64,000 nucleotides of DNA from Flavobacterium sp. SUN046 (GTDB lineage Bacteria > Bacteroidota > Bacteroidia > Flavobacteriales > Flavobacteriaceae). The DNA lies in the NCBI RefSeq assembly GCF_028867965.1, contig NZ_JAPQNT010000007.1, positions 143,022-207,021 on the forward strand, written 5' to 3'. Below are positions 16,338 to 23,997 of this stretch, one piece after another. The translations under genes were made by a program, and so were the position numbers. The first letter of the stretch is position 1. Every line of letters begins with the position of its first letter. The notes beneath the pieces are model-generated. The model had not been told where the DNA came from, made no database searches, and was given only the letters and a program-made list of their open reading frames with translations.

Positions 16338-17732
16338 CTATTTCTTATGCTTTTTAATAAAACTTTGCACTTTTTTATTACTCCAAACTGTTGGAAATAA
16401 TTCTTCCAAAACGCTGACATTATTCAAGTTCAAACGCAATCCATTGCTTAAATGAAAAGTTCCTTTTTCTTCCTCATTCAAAATAAAATACAAACCAGCT
16501 AAACGGTATTCGATTTCAAAAGATTCTGGAAAAAATTCGGTTGCTTGTAAAAGAGACATTATTCCGTTATCGAATTCACCTAAAAATTGCAATATATCAA
16601 CCCAATATAACCAAGTATCTAAATTTGCATCACCAAATTCAACTGCTTTTCTGTACCCTAATTCTGCTTCTTCATAACAATTCATCGTTTTATTGATAGT
16701 CGCGTAACGTTTCCAATAAGCACGATTTTGGTCGTCTATTGCTAAAGCTTTGTTGACATAATATAACGCTTTTGAAAAATTCTTTTGACGTACATAAAAA
16801 TCTGTAATTGCAATCCAACCCTTATCTAAAAGCGGATCTTCGTGTACCGTTTTATTGAAATATTTTAATGCTTCTGCTTTGTTACCTAATTTTTCATGAC
16901 ATTTTCCTATTCGCAATAAAGCATACGATGTTGGATCATCTAATTCTATTGTTCTTTCGTAACTTTCAATAGCATCTTCATATCTTTTAAGACGTTCTAA
17001 CGCTTTTCCTTGCTCCATAAAAGCGCCAATAAATTCGTCATCTATGTATGTTGAATATTCAAATGCGCGAACGGCTTCTTCATATTGTTTCAATCCATAA
17101 TGCAGTCTACCTACTTGATGCCAAGCAATTTCACTGTAAGGATTTTTATCAATATATTTTATTAGGTATTCTATTGCTTGTGCGTTTTGATCTAAAAATT
17201 CAAAGCAATAAACTACATTATACAACGCTGATTGATCTTCAATATCTTGCTCTAAACATTTGATAAAATTCTCTTTGGCATTTTCCAAACTGTCCATGAA
17301 AAGATATTCCATACCAATTAAATTATAAACATCAGCATAGTCTTCGGTATATTCTAAAGCTTGTTGCAATAATTCAACAGCTTTTTCGTGGTTGTCTCTT
17401 TTCGAGTATATATTGGCTTTTTGGATAAAAATCTCTTCATTAGTTGGCTCAATAGCATACAACTCGTTTAGCATTTTTTCAGCTATATCGAGTTTGTCAT
17501 CATAAATGTACATTTCTACCTGAACTAACTTTAAACCAGTTGATTTTGGATGTTGATCCAATCCAAGTTTTAACGCTTTTTTCGCTAAATTGGATTTACC
17601 CATATCAAGATAGTGAAGAATAATTTCTTCAAATTCCTCTGAGTCGAAAAAGAAAACTTTATTGGTTTTCAACATCGATTCAAACTTCGATAAAGATAAA
17701 TTGTAGTCGTCTTCTTCTTCGCTTAATTGCAT
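16338..17732 (-). CDS. Tetratricopeptide repeat protein
   Basis: 464 residues made almost entirely of TPR helices (for example GKCHEKLGNKAEALKYFNKT). There is no signal peptide or TM segment, so it is cytoplasmic. The acidic N-terminus (QLSEEEDDYNLSL) precedes the array. It has no catalytic domain and is probably a protein-interaction scaffold. It is the first gene of a tight run with the TonB-C gene (0 bp apart) and aroE. Confidence 0.87.
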   Translation of the reverse strand: MQLSEEEDDYNLSLSKFESMLKTNKVFFFDSEEFEEIILHYLDMGKSNLAKKALKLGLDQHPKSTGLKLVQVEMYIYDDKLDIAEKMLNELYAIEPTNEEIFIQKANIYSKRDNHEKAVELLQQALEYTEDYADVYNLIGMEYLFMDSLENAKENFIKCLEQDIEDQSALYNVVYCFEFLDQNAQAIEYLIKYIDKNPYSEIAWHQVGRLHYGLKQYEEAVRAFEYSTYIDDEFIGAFMEQGKALERLKRYEDAIESYERTIELDDPTSYALLRIGKCHEKLGNKAEALKYFNKTVHEDPLLDKGWIAITDFYVRQKNFSKALYYVNKALAIDDQNRAYWKRYATINKTMNCYEEAELGYRKAVEFGDANLDTWLYWVDILQFLGEFDNGIMSLLQATEFFPESFEIEYRLAGLYFILNEEEKGTFHLSNGLRLNLNNVSVLEELFPTVWSNKKVQSFIKKHKK

Positions 17733-17814
17733 ACTGTTTTTGTATTGATTAGCTTAAATAAAAGTAAGCAAAATCTTGTTGATGTTAAAAAATCTTGTTT
17801 TTGTTTTGAACAAT

Positions 17815-19014
17815 TTAATTAACATTATTCAATGTCAATTGAACTTCATCCATAACTTCCAAAATAATTTTACAACCTTCTTTAATTTCTTCTTCAGTAA
17901 TAGTTAATGGTGGCGTAATTCTAATTGCTTTTCCTTCAAATAACAACCAAAATAAAATCAAACCTTTGTCTTGACAACGCATAATAACTTGATTTGTTAT
18001 TTCGACATCTGAAGTCATAGCTGCTAGCATCAATCCTTTTCCTCTAACTTCTTGTATCAAAGGATGTACCAAAAGTTCTCGAAACAATTTTTCTTTTACT
18101 AAAGATTGCGAAGCGTATTCTTTTTCTAACACTTCTTGTAATGTTGCCAAACAAGCTGCCGCAATGACAGGATGACCGCCAAAAGTTGTGATGTGTCCAA
18201 GCTTTGGATCGTGGCTTAATAAATCCATATATTTTTCGTTGGCAATAAAACCACCAACTGGCATTCCACCAGCCATTCCTTTACCAATAATAACTACATC
18301 TGGAACGACATTATAATTTTCAAATCCGAATAATTTTCCGGTTCTTCCAAATCCGGGTTGAATTTCATCGACAATCATTAGTGCACCAACTTCTTCACAA
18401 CGCTTTTTTACTTTTGATAAAAAAAAATTTTCGGGTTGAATAAATCCAGCACCGCCTTGAATACTTTCTAAAATAATTCCAGCGGTTTTAGTGGTGATTT
18501 TTTGAATATCATCCTCATTATTAAACGTAATAAAATCTACATCAGGAATTAACGGACGAAAAACTTGTTTGCGTTCTTCAAACCCCATCACGCTCATTGA
18601 ACCCATAGTGTTTCCGTGATACGCATTGTGACACGAAATTAATTGACTTCTTCCGGTTACACGTCGCACGAGTTTTAATGCGCCTTCACAAGCTTCAGTT
18701 CCTGAATTTACCAAGTAAACTTTGTTCAATTCTTTAGGCAAATTTTCAACTAATAATTTGCAATATTGAACAGCTGGACTTTGAGAATATTCGCCATAAA
18801 CCATCACATGTGAATATTTATCCAATTGGTCTTTTATAGCTTGATTCACGCGCGGATGTTGGTGTCCGAGTGAGCAAGCAGAAACTCCAGCTACGAAATC
18901 TAAATAGCTTTTGTTATTGGTATCGTATATGTAAGAACCAATTGCATGTGAAACTTCCATTCCTAATGGATACGGCGAAGTTTGTGCTTGGTATTTTAAA
19001 AAATCATTCTTCAA
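17815..19014 (-). CDS. Class III pyridoxal-phosphate aminotransferase (acetylornithine/ornithine type)
   Basis: 399 residues, complete. Fold type I class III features are present: GTEACEGALKLVRR, MIVDEIQPGFGRTG with the PLP-contacting Asp, the Schiff-base Lys in IIGKGMAGGMP, and TTFGGHPV. It is likely to transfer an amino group between an omega- or acetyl-amino acid and 2-oxoglutarate, but close relatives in Flavobacterium are only annotated as aspartate aminotransferase family, so the exact substrate is open. No arg genes are nearby. The ATG overlaps the 3' end of the zinc-ribbon gene by 11 bp, suggesting coupled translation. Confidence 0.88.
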   Translation of the reverse strand: MKNDFLKYQAQTSPYPLGMEVSHAIGSYIYDTNNKSYLDFVAGVSACSLGHQHPRVNQAIKDQLDKYSHVMVYGEYSQSPAVQYCKLLVENLPKELNKVYLVNSGTEACEGALKLVRRVTGRSQLISCHNAYHGNTMGSMSVMGFEERKQVFRPLIPDVDFITFNNEDDIQKITTKTAGIILESIQGGAGFIQPENFFLSKVKKRCEEVGALMIVDEIQPGFGRTGKLFGFENYNVVPDVVIIGKGMAGGMPVGGFIANEKYMDLLSHDPKLGHITTFGGHPVIAAACLATLQEVLEKEYASQSLVKEKLFRELLVHPLIQEVRGKGLMLAAMTSDVEITNQVIMRCQDKGLILFWLLFEGKAIRITPPLTITEEEIKEGCKIILEVMDEVQLTLNNVN

Positions 19015-19258
19015 TGTTGTATTTTTTTAGGTCAGAAATAGAATTACAAACGCAGCACCACCAAAATTCTTCATCTTCATTTTTTAAAAATGTCTTGGTA
19101 ATTTCTTGACAATTTGTGCATTTCACTTCATCGCGATCATCTTCATAGGTTTGGTATTCACAATTATCGCAGTTCCATATTGTTATGCTTGACAATTCGT
19201 CATCAACATACCAGGTAAAAGAATGTTTTTTGCATTTTGGACAAGTTTGGGTAGCCAT
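19004..19258 (-). CDS. Small multi-CxxC zinc-ribbon protein
   Basis: An 84-residue cytoplasmic protein with four Cys pairs: CPKC, CDNC, CTNC and CCVC. This pattern suggests two zinc ribbons. Acidic segments lie between them (YEDDRDE and NEDEEF). I do not recognise a named family. It is the upstream partner of the class III aminotransferase with an 11-bp overlap. A minus-strand TAAATTTG element (19317-19324) upstream could be its promoter. Confidence 0.75.
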   Translation of the reverse strand: MATQTCPKCKKHSFTWYVDDELSSITIWNCDNCEYQTYEDDRDEVKCTNCQEITKTFLKNEDEEFWWCCVCNSISDLKKYNIEE

Positions 19259-19316
19259 TTATTTTTAATTTTAAAGGAGTATAAAGTATTATTTTTATAG
19301 GATTGTATTTCTGTTG

Positions 19317-19324
19317 CAAATTTA
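19317..19324 (-). promoter_or_regulatory. Candidate -7 element (TAAATTTG) of the zinc-ribbon/aminotransferase unit
   Basis: Exact TAnnTTTG on the minus strand, 58 bp upstream of the ATG at 19258. A TTTG lies 17 bp further upstream (19345-19342), slightly closer than the usual 19. Confidence 0.45.
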
Positions 19325-19394
19325 TGAAATTAGAGTCAACTCAAATCTTTATTAAGATTTTTTTATTAGATATTAAATATGTGGTACAAATTTT

Positions 19395-19402
19395 TATATT
19401 TG
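19395..19402 (+). promoter_or_regulatory. -7 promoter element (TATATTTG) of the GH13 gene
   Basis: Exact TAnnTTTG, 28 bp before ATG 19431. It places transcription start close to the upstream in-frame GTG (19410), supporting the ATG as the true start. Confidence 0.55.
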
Positions 19403-19430
19403 TTGAACCGTGTTATTAAACATTAGAATT

Positions 19431-21302
19431 ATGAAACGAATATTATTGTTAGGATTACTTGGATTGTCATTGAATGCAAATGCGCAAACCAAAAAACATA
19501 AACCAAACGCCAAAAATAAAAAAGTTACTGTTGTGGAAAAGAAGAAAGTAGTTTATCAAGTTTTTACAAGATTATTTGGAAATAAAAACACTACCAACAA
19601 ACCTTGGGGAACCATTGAAGAAAATGGAGTAGGAAAATTTAGTGATTTTACAGATAAAGCTTTACAAGAAATTAAAGATTTAGGAGTTACTCACATTTGG
19701 TATACTGGTGTTCCGCATCATGCATTGGTTCGAGATTACACTAAATTCGGAATTTCAAATGATGATCCCGAAGTAGTAAAAGGTCGAGCTGGTTCTCCTT
19801 ATGCAGTGAAAGATTATTACAATGTAAATCCCGATTTAGCGGTTAATCCTGCTAAACGATTAGAGGAATTTGAAGCTCTGATTGGTCGTTCACATAAACA
19901 CAATTTGAAAGTAATTATCGACATTGTGCCTAATCATATTGCCCGAAAATATGTTAGCTTGTCTAATCCAAAAGGCGTTCGTGATTTTGGTGCCGATGAT
20001 GATACAAATGTTGAATATGATCGAAATAATAACTTCTACTACATTCCTGGTCAACATTTTCAGGTTCCAACTTCGGATACATACAAACCTTTAAACGGAG
20101 AGAAAAATCCATTAATTGATGGAACATTTGATGAAAATCCAGCAAAATGGACAGGAAACGGTTCGCGTTTAGCAAAACCAGATATAAACGATTGGTATGA
20201 AACTGTAAAAGTAAATTACGGAATTCGTCCAGATGGTTCTAAAGATTTTCCAGAATTGCCTGAAGGTTATGAGAATAAATCTTATAAAGAGCATTTCGAT
20301 TTTTGGAAAGATAAAAGTGTTCCAAGTTCTTGGATAAAATTTAGAGATATTGCTTTGTATTGGACTGCAAAAGGTGTTGATGGTTTTCGTTATGACATGG
20401 CTGAAATGGTTCCGTATGAATTTTGGAGTTATATGAATTCGGCTATCAAAATGAAAAATCCAGATGCTTTTTTGATGGCAGAAGTATACAATCCGAATGA
20501 GTATAGAAATTATATTTATAAAGGAAAAATGGACTTTTTATATGATAAAGTAGCGACTTATGACAAGTTGAAAGAAGTAATTCAAGGTAAATCATTGCCT
20601 GATGGACTTTCGGATATTCAAAAATCTATGGCAGATATTGAACATCACATGTTACACTTTTTGGATAATCATGACGAACAACGATTGGCAAGTCCAGAAT
20701 TTGCTGGAACTCCAAAAAAAGGAAAACCGCTTATGGTTGTTTCGGCAACTATAGGTTCGTCACCAACAATGATTTATTTCGGACAAGAAGTTGGCGAAGC
20801 TGGAAATGAAAATGCAGGTTTTGGAACACATTCTCGAACTTCAATTTTTGATTATGTTGGCGTTCCAAATCACCAACGTTGGATGAATGGTGGGAAATTT
20901 GACGGTGGACAATTATCAAAATCTGAAAAGGAATTACGAGATTTCTATAAACGCTTATTGAATTTTACTTTAAAAAGTGATGCTTTGATGGGTAAATTTC
21001 AAGAAATTCAATCGGATAATCGTGATAAAACTCAAGGTTATGATGCAGGAATTTATTCATATGTTAGATATTCTAATTCTGAAAAACTTATTGTAGTAAC
21101 TAATTTTTCTTGGGTTACAGCAAGTAAATTTGATTTAAAAATTCCAGCAAATTTAATATCAGAATGGAAATTAAAAGACGGAGTTTACAAAGTTACTGAT
21201 CAATTGTATGGAAAAACCAGCGAGCTGAAAGTTGTTGATGGCGTTGGTAGTTTGAAAGTTGAAATTGGAGTTAGTGAATCATTTATTTTAAAATTTAAAT
21301 AA
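19431..21302 (+). CDS. Secreted GH13 alpha-amylase family glycosidase
   Basis: A 623-residue exported enzyme. The start at ATG 19431 gives a clean signal peptide (MKRILLLGLLGLSLNANAQ); an upstream GTG at 19410 would only add MLLNIRI. The GH13 regions are present in order: IDIVPNH (region I), GFRYDMAEM with nucleophile D322, LMAEVYNP with acid/base E351, and FLDNHDEQ with D415. It is expected to hydrolyse or rearrange alpha-1,4-glucans in the periplasm or outside. It is not in a sus-type locus, since no SusC/SusD pair is nearby. A TPR protein follows 8 bp downstream and is probably cotranscribed. Confidence 0.93.
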   Translation: MKRILLLGLLGLSLNANAQTKKHKPNAKNKKVTVVEKKKVVYQVFTRLFGNKNTTNKPWGTIEENGVGKFSDFTDKALQEIKDLGVTHIWYTGVPHHALVRDYTKFGISNDDPEVVKGRAGSPYAVKDYYNVNPDLAVNPAKRLEEFEALIGRSHKHNLKVIIDIVPNHIARKYVSLSNPKGVRDFGADDDTNVEYDRNNNFYYIPGQHFQVPTSDTYKPLNGEKNPLIDGTFDENPAKWTGNGSRLAKPDINDWYETVKVNYGIRPDGSKDFPELPEGYENKSYKEHFDFWKDKSVPSSWIKFRDIALYWTAKGVDGFRYDMAEMVPYEFWSYMNSAIKMKNPDAFLMAEVYNPNEYRNYIYKGKMDFLYDKVATYDKLKEVIQGKSLPDGLSDIQKSMADIEHHMLHFLDNHDEQRLASPEFAGTPKKGKPLMVVSATIGSSPTMIYFGQEVGEAGNENAGFGTHSRTSIFDYVGVPNHQRWMNGGKFDGGQLSKSEKELRDFYKRLLNFTLKSDALMGKFQEIQSDNRDKTQGYDAGIYSYVRYSNSEKLIVVTNFSWVTASKFDLKIPANLISEWKLKDGVYKVTDQLYGKTSELKVVDGVGSLKVEIGVSESFILKFK

Positions 21303-21310
21303 ACTATTAA

Positions 21311-22099
21311 ATGAAAAAATGTCTTTTTTTATTTTTTTTATTGGTTTTCAATAGTAGTTTTTCTCAAAATGATTACATGTCAGGGAAATTCAAATATTGT
21401 GAATTGCATCCAAGTTATAATGAAAAATTTAATTTAGGTTTAGAAGCTCTATCATACAAAAAGTATGTTGGTGCAGCAGCAAGTATATTTCTTGAAATAA
21501 CTAAAAAAGAACCATCAAGTTGTGATGCTTTTTTTTGGGCGGGTTTTTCTTTTAGAATGTTAAATAAAAATAAAGAAGCATTACTTTGTTATTATATTGC
21601 CGATAGTTTAGCGCAAAATAAATCAATAGAATTTAAACAAAATCTAGCATCAATATCTATAGTTGAAGGAAAAATTAAATTATCTCGAAAAAAATATGAA
21701 GAGATTATTCAATTTTTTCCGTCAAGTCCTGAAGGCTATTATGGAGTTGCATTGACTTCAACAATGATTGGAGATTATGAGAATGGATTAAACAACATGT
21801 TAATTGCGGTTGATAAATACGGAGAAATAACTGGTGATGTTTATTATCAAAAAGAATTATTATTGGGAGTTTTATTGACACTTAATAAGCAATATGATAC
21901 AGGATTAATTCATCTTGAAGAATGTGAAAGCAAATATCGAAATGATGTAAATTTCAAAAGTCACTATGCCTTATGCTTGCTAAAAACTTCTGAAATGAAT
22001 AAAGATGAAAAAATGAAGGCCAAGGCTAAAAAAATATATGATAAAATTGAAAATAAAGATGAAATTTCAGATGATTTAAAAATCGAATTTAAATTTTAA
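21311..22099 (+). CDS. Exported TPR-like protein
   Basis: 262 residues with an N-terminal signal peptide (MKKCLFLFFLLVFNSSFSQ) and TPR-like helical repeats (for example SCDAFFWAGFSFRMLNKNKE and PSSPEGYYGVALTSTM). No catalytic motif is seen. It begins 8 bp after the amylase gene and ends at a bidirectional terminator, so the two genes form a short unit. The function is unknown; it could be a periplasmic scaffold. Confidence 0.78.
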   Translation: MKKCLFLFFLLVFNSSFSQNDYMSGKFKYCELHPSYNEKFNLGLEALSYKKYVGAAASIFLEITKKEPSSCDAFFWAGFSFRMLNKNKEALLCYYIADSLAQNKSIEFKQNLASISIVEGKIKLSRKKYEEIIQFFPSSPEGYYGVALTSTMIGDYENGLNNMLIAVDKYGEITGDVYYQKELLLGVLLTLNKQYDTGLIHLEECESKYRNDVNFKSHYALCLLKTSEMNKDEKMKAKAKKIYDKIENKDEISDDLKIEFKF

Positions 22100-22103
22100 A
22101 AAT

Positions 22104-22129
22104 AAACCCTTTCAATTAAGAAAGGGTTT
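22104..22129. terminator. Bidirectional hairpin terminator between TPR gene and purA
   Basis: Perfect 10-bp arms (22104-22113 and 22120-22129) around a 6-nt loop in a T-rich context, placed between converging genes. Confidence 0.8.
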
Positions 22130-22136
22130 GTTTATT

Positions 22137-23408
22137 TTATCTTGTAATAGTTTGTTTTCTATCAGGACCAACCGAAACAATTTTTATTGGAACTTCAACT
22201 TCTTTTTCTATAAATTCGATGTATTCTTTTAATTCAATTGGTAAACTTTCATAAGTTGTTAAGCCAGTCAAATCTGCTTTCCAACCTTTAAATTCCGTAT
22301 AAATTGGTGTTACATTTTCTTCTTCAATGTTATAAGGTAAATGGTCTATAACTTCACCTTTATAATTGTAAGCCGTAGCTACTTTTAAAGTTTCAAAACC
22401 CGAAAGAACATCACCTTTCATCATCATTAATTGAGTAACTCCATTGACTTGAATTGCATATTTTAAAGCTACTAAATCCAACCAACCACAACGGCGTTTT
22501 CTGCCTGTAACCGAACCAAATTCGTTACCAACTTTTGCCATAACATCACCAGCATCACCAAAATCTTCTGTTGGAAATGGCCCAGAACCAACACGCGTTG
22601 TATAGGCTTTAAAAATTCCGAAAACTTCTTTAATTTTATTTGGTGCAATTCCTAATCCAGTACATGCTCCAGCAGCAGTAGTGTTAGAAGAAGTAACAAA
22701 TGGATACGTTCCAAAATCAACATCTAATAATGAACCTTGTGCGCCTTCACAAAGAATCGATTTTCCTGCTTTTTGTGCTTGTGCTAAATATTCTTCGCTA
22801 TCAATAAAATCTAATTTTTTTAAATCTTCGATTGCTTCAAAGAATTCTTTTTCTAATTCAGGTAAATTATATTGAATATCAACATTATAAAATGCAATCA
22901 TAGCTTCGTGCTTGTCTGCCAAAGCTCTGTAACGTTCTTTAAAATCAGCCAATTCAATATCGCCAACACGAATTCCGTTTCTACCGGTTTTATCCATATA
23001 CGTTGGACCAATTCCTTTAAGTGTAGAACCAATTTTTGCTTTTCCTTTAGATGCTTCTGATGCTGCATCAAGTAATCTGTGTGTTGGTAAAATTAAATGT
23101 GCTTTTCTTGAAATGATTAACTTCGATTTAATATCTAAATTAAATTTTGCTAAACCATCGATTTCGCTTTTGAAAACTACAGGGTCAATTACGACTCCAT
23201 TTCCAATAATATTGATGTTGTTGTCATGAAAAATTCCAGATGGAATAGTTCTTAATACATGTTTGATTCCATCAAATTCTAAAGTATGTCCAGCATTTGG
23301 ACCACCTTGAAAACGAGCAATAATATCATATTTGGATGTTAGAACGTCAACGATTTTTCCTTTTCCTTCGTCACCCCATTGTAATCCGAGTAGTAAATCT
23401 ACGGTCAT
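22137..23408 (-). CDS. purA: Adenylosuccinate synthase
   Basis: A 423-residue enzyme that joins IMP and aspartate using GTP, the first step from IMP to AMP. It is complete, with the N-terminal P-loop GLQWGDEGKGKIVD, NAGHT, GSTLKGIGPTYMDKTGRNG, the CEGAQGSLLDVDFGTYPFVTSS motif and the C-terminal SVGPDRKQTI. Length and motifs are standard. It lies 54 bp downstream of fur on the same strand and may be partly cotranscribed with it. Confidence 0.98.
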   Translation of the reverse strand: MTVDLLLGLQWGDEGKGKIVDVLTSKYDIIARFQGGPNAGHTLEFDGIKHVLRTIPSGIFHDNNINIIGNGVVIDPVVFKSEIDGLAKFNLDIKSKLIISRKAHLILPTHRLLDAASEASKGKAKIGSTLKGIGPTYMDKTGRNGIRVGDIELADFKERYRALADKHEAMIAFYNVDIQYNLPELEKEFFEAIEDLKKLDFIDSEEYLAQAQKAGKSILCEGAQGSLLDVDFGTYPFVTSSNTTAAGACTGLGIAPNKIKEVFGIFKAYTTRVGSGPFPTEDFGDAGDVMAKVGNEFGSVTGRKRRCGWLDLVALKYAIQVNGVTQLMMMKGDVLSGFETLKVATAYNYKGEVIDHLPYNIEEENVTPIYTEFKGWKADLTGLTTYESLPIELKEYIEFIEKEVEVPIKIVSVGPDRKQTITR

Positions 23409-23462
23409 TGTGTGTTGTTTTTAAACTGCTTTAACACAGTTTTTGTTTATAGTTAGTTGTGT

Positions 23463-23918
23463 TTATTCTTGTTTTTTGGTTCCGTAAAAATACAACGAAT
23501 GGTTGTGAATTTCGATACCAAACATCTCTTCAATTGTTTGTTTTATTGTTTGAATTCTCGGGTCACAAAATTCAATCACGTCACCAGAATCGGTCATAAT
23601 AATATGATCATGTTGCTTGTCGAAATATGATTTTTCGTAATGGGCTTGATTTTGACCAAATTGATGTTTTCTTACTAATCCGCAATCTAAAAGTAATTCT
23701 ATAGTATTATACAACGTTGCACGAGAAACTCTATAGTTCTTATTTTTCATTTTGATGTATAAGTTTTCAATATCAAAATGTTCCTGGCTATCATAAATTT
23801 CTTGAAGTATAGCATAACGTTCAGGAGTTTTGCGGTGTCCTTTATTTTCAAGATAAGCTGTAAAAACATTTTTTACAATTTCTTGATTTTTACTATTATC
23901 GGTAGCAATTAGTGTCAT
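23463..23918 (-). CDS. fur: Fur-family transcriptional regulator
   Basis: 151 residues from ATG 23918. An in-frame TTG at 23927 would add three residues, but it lies inside a -7 promoter box, so I reject it. The winged-helix domain (about 20-85) includes [12 protein letters not shown] and [19 protein letters not shown]. The metal/dimer domain has [15 protein letters not shown]. In E. coli Fur this segment carries two Cys of a structural zinc site; here they are Met and Ser, and only one Cys (FCDP) remains. It is therefore Fur-like (Fur, PerR or another metal regulator), and the sensed metal is uncertain. A 9-bp inverted repeat lies just upstream. Confidence 0.88.
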   Translation of the reverse strand: MTLIATDNSKNQEIVKNVFTAYLENKGHRKTPERYAILQEIYDSQEHFDIENLYIKMKNKNYRVSRATLYNTIELLLDCGLVRKHQFGQNQAHYEKSYFDKQHDHIIMTDSGDVIEFCDPRIQTIKQTIEEMFGIEIHNHSLYFYGTKKQE

Positions 23919-23924
23919 ATCTGG

Positions 23925-23980
23925 CAAAGATAATTTTTTAGTTTATAAGTTTAAAAATTTATCTATTTAAGTTATAAACT
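23925..23980 (-). promoter_or_regulatory. fur promoter (-7 TATCTTTG) with candidate autoregulatory inverted repeat
   Basis: On the minus strand TATCTTTG (23932-23925) ends 7 bp before ATG 23918, implying a very short or absent leader. Upstream, AGTTTATAA (23940-23948) and its inverse TTATAAACT (23972-23980) form 9-bp inverted arms. The TTATAA cores resemble Fur/PerR-type boxes. Confidence 0.45.
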
Positions 23981-23997
23981 TGTTGTTAATAATAAGT

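Noticed and set aside
23423..23442. Small hairpin between fur and purA as a terminator
   Set aside because: The arms are only 6 bp and AT-rich, so it is not distinguishable from chance.
23919..23927. TTG start for fur
   Set aside because: It lies within the TATCTTTG promoter box; ATG 23918 gives a normal Fur N-terminus.
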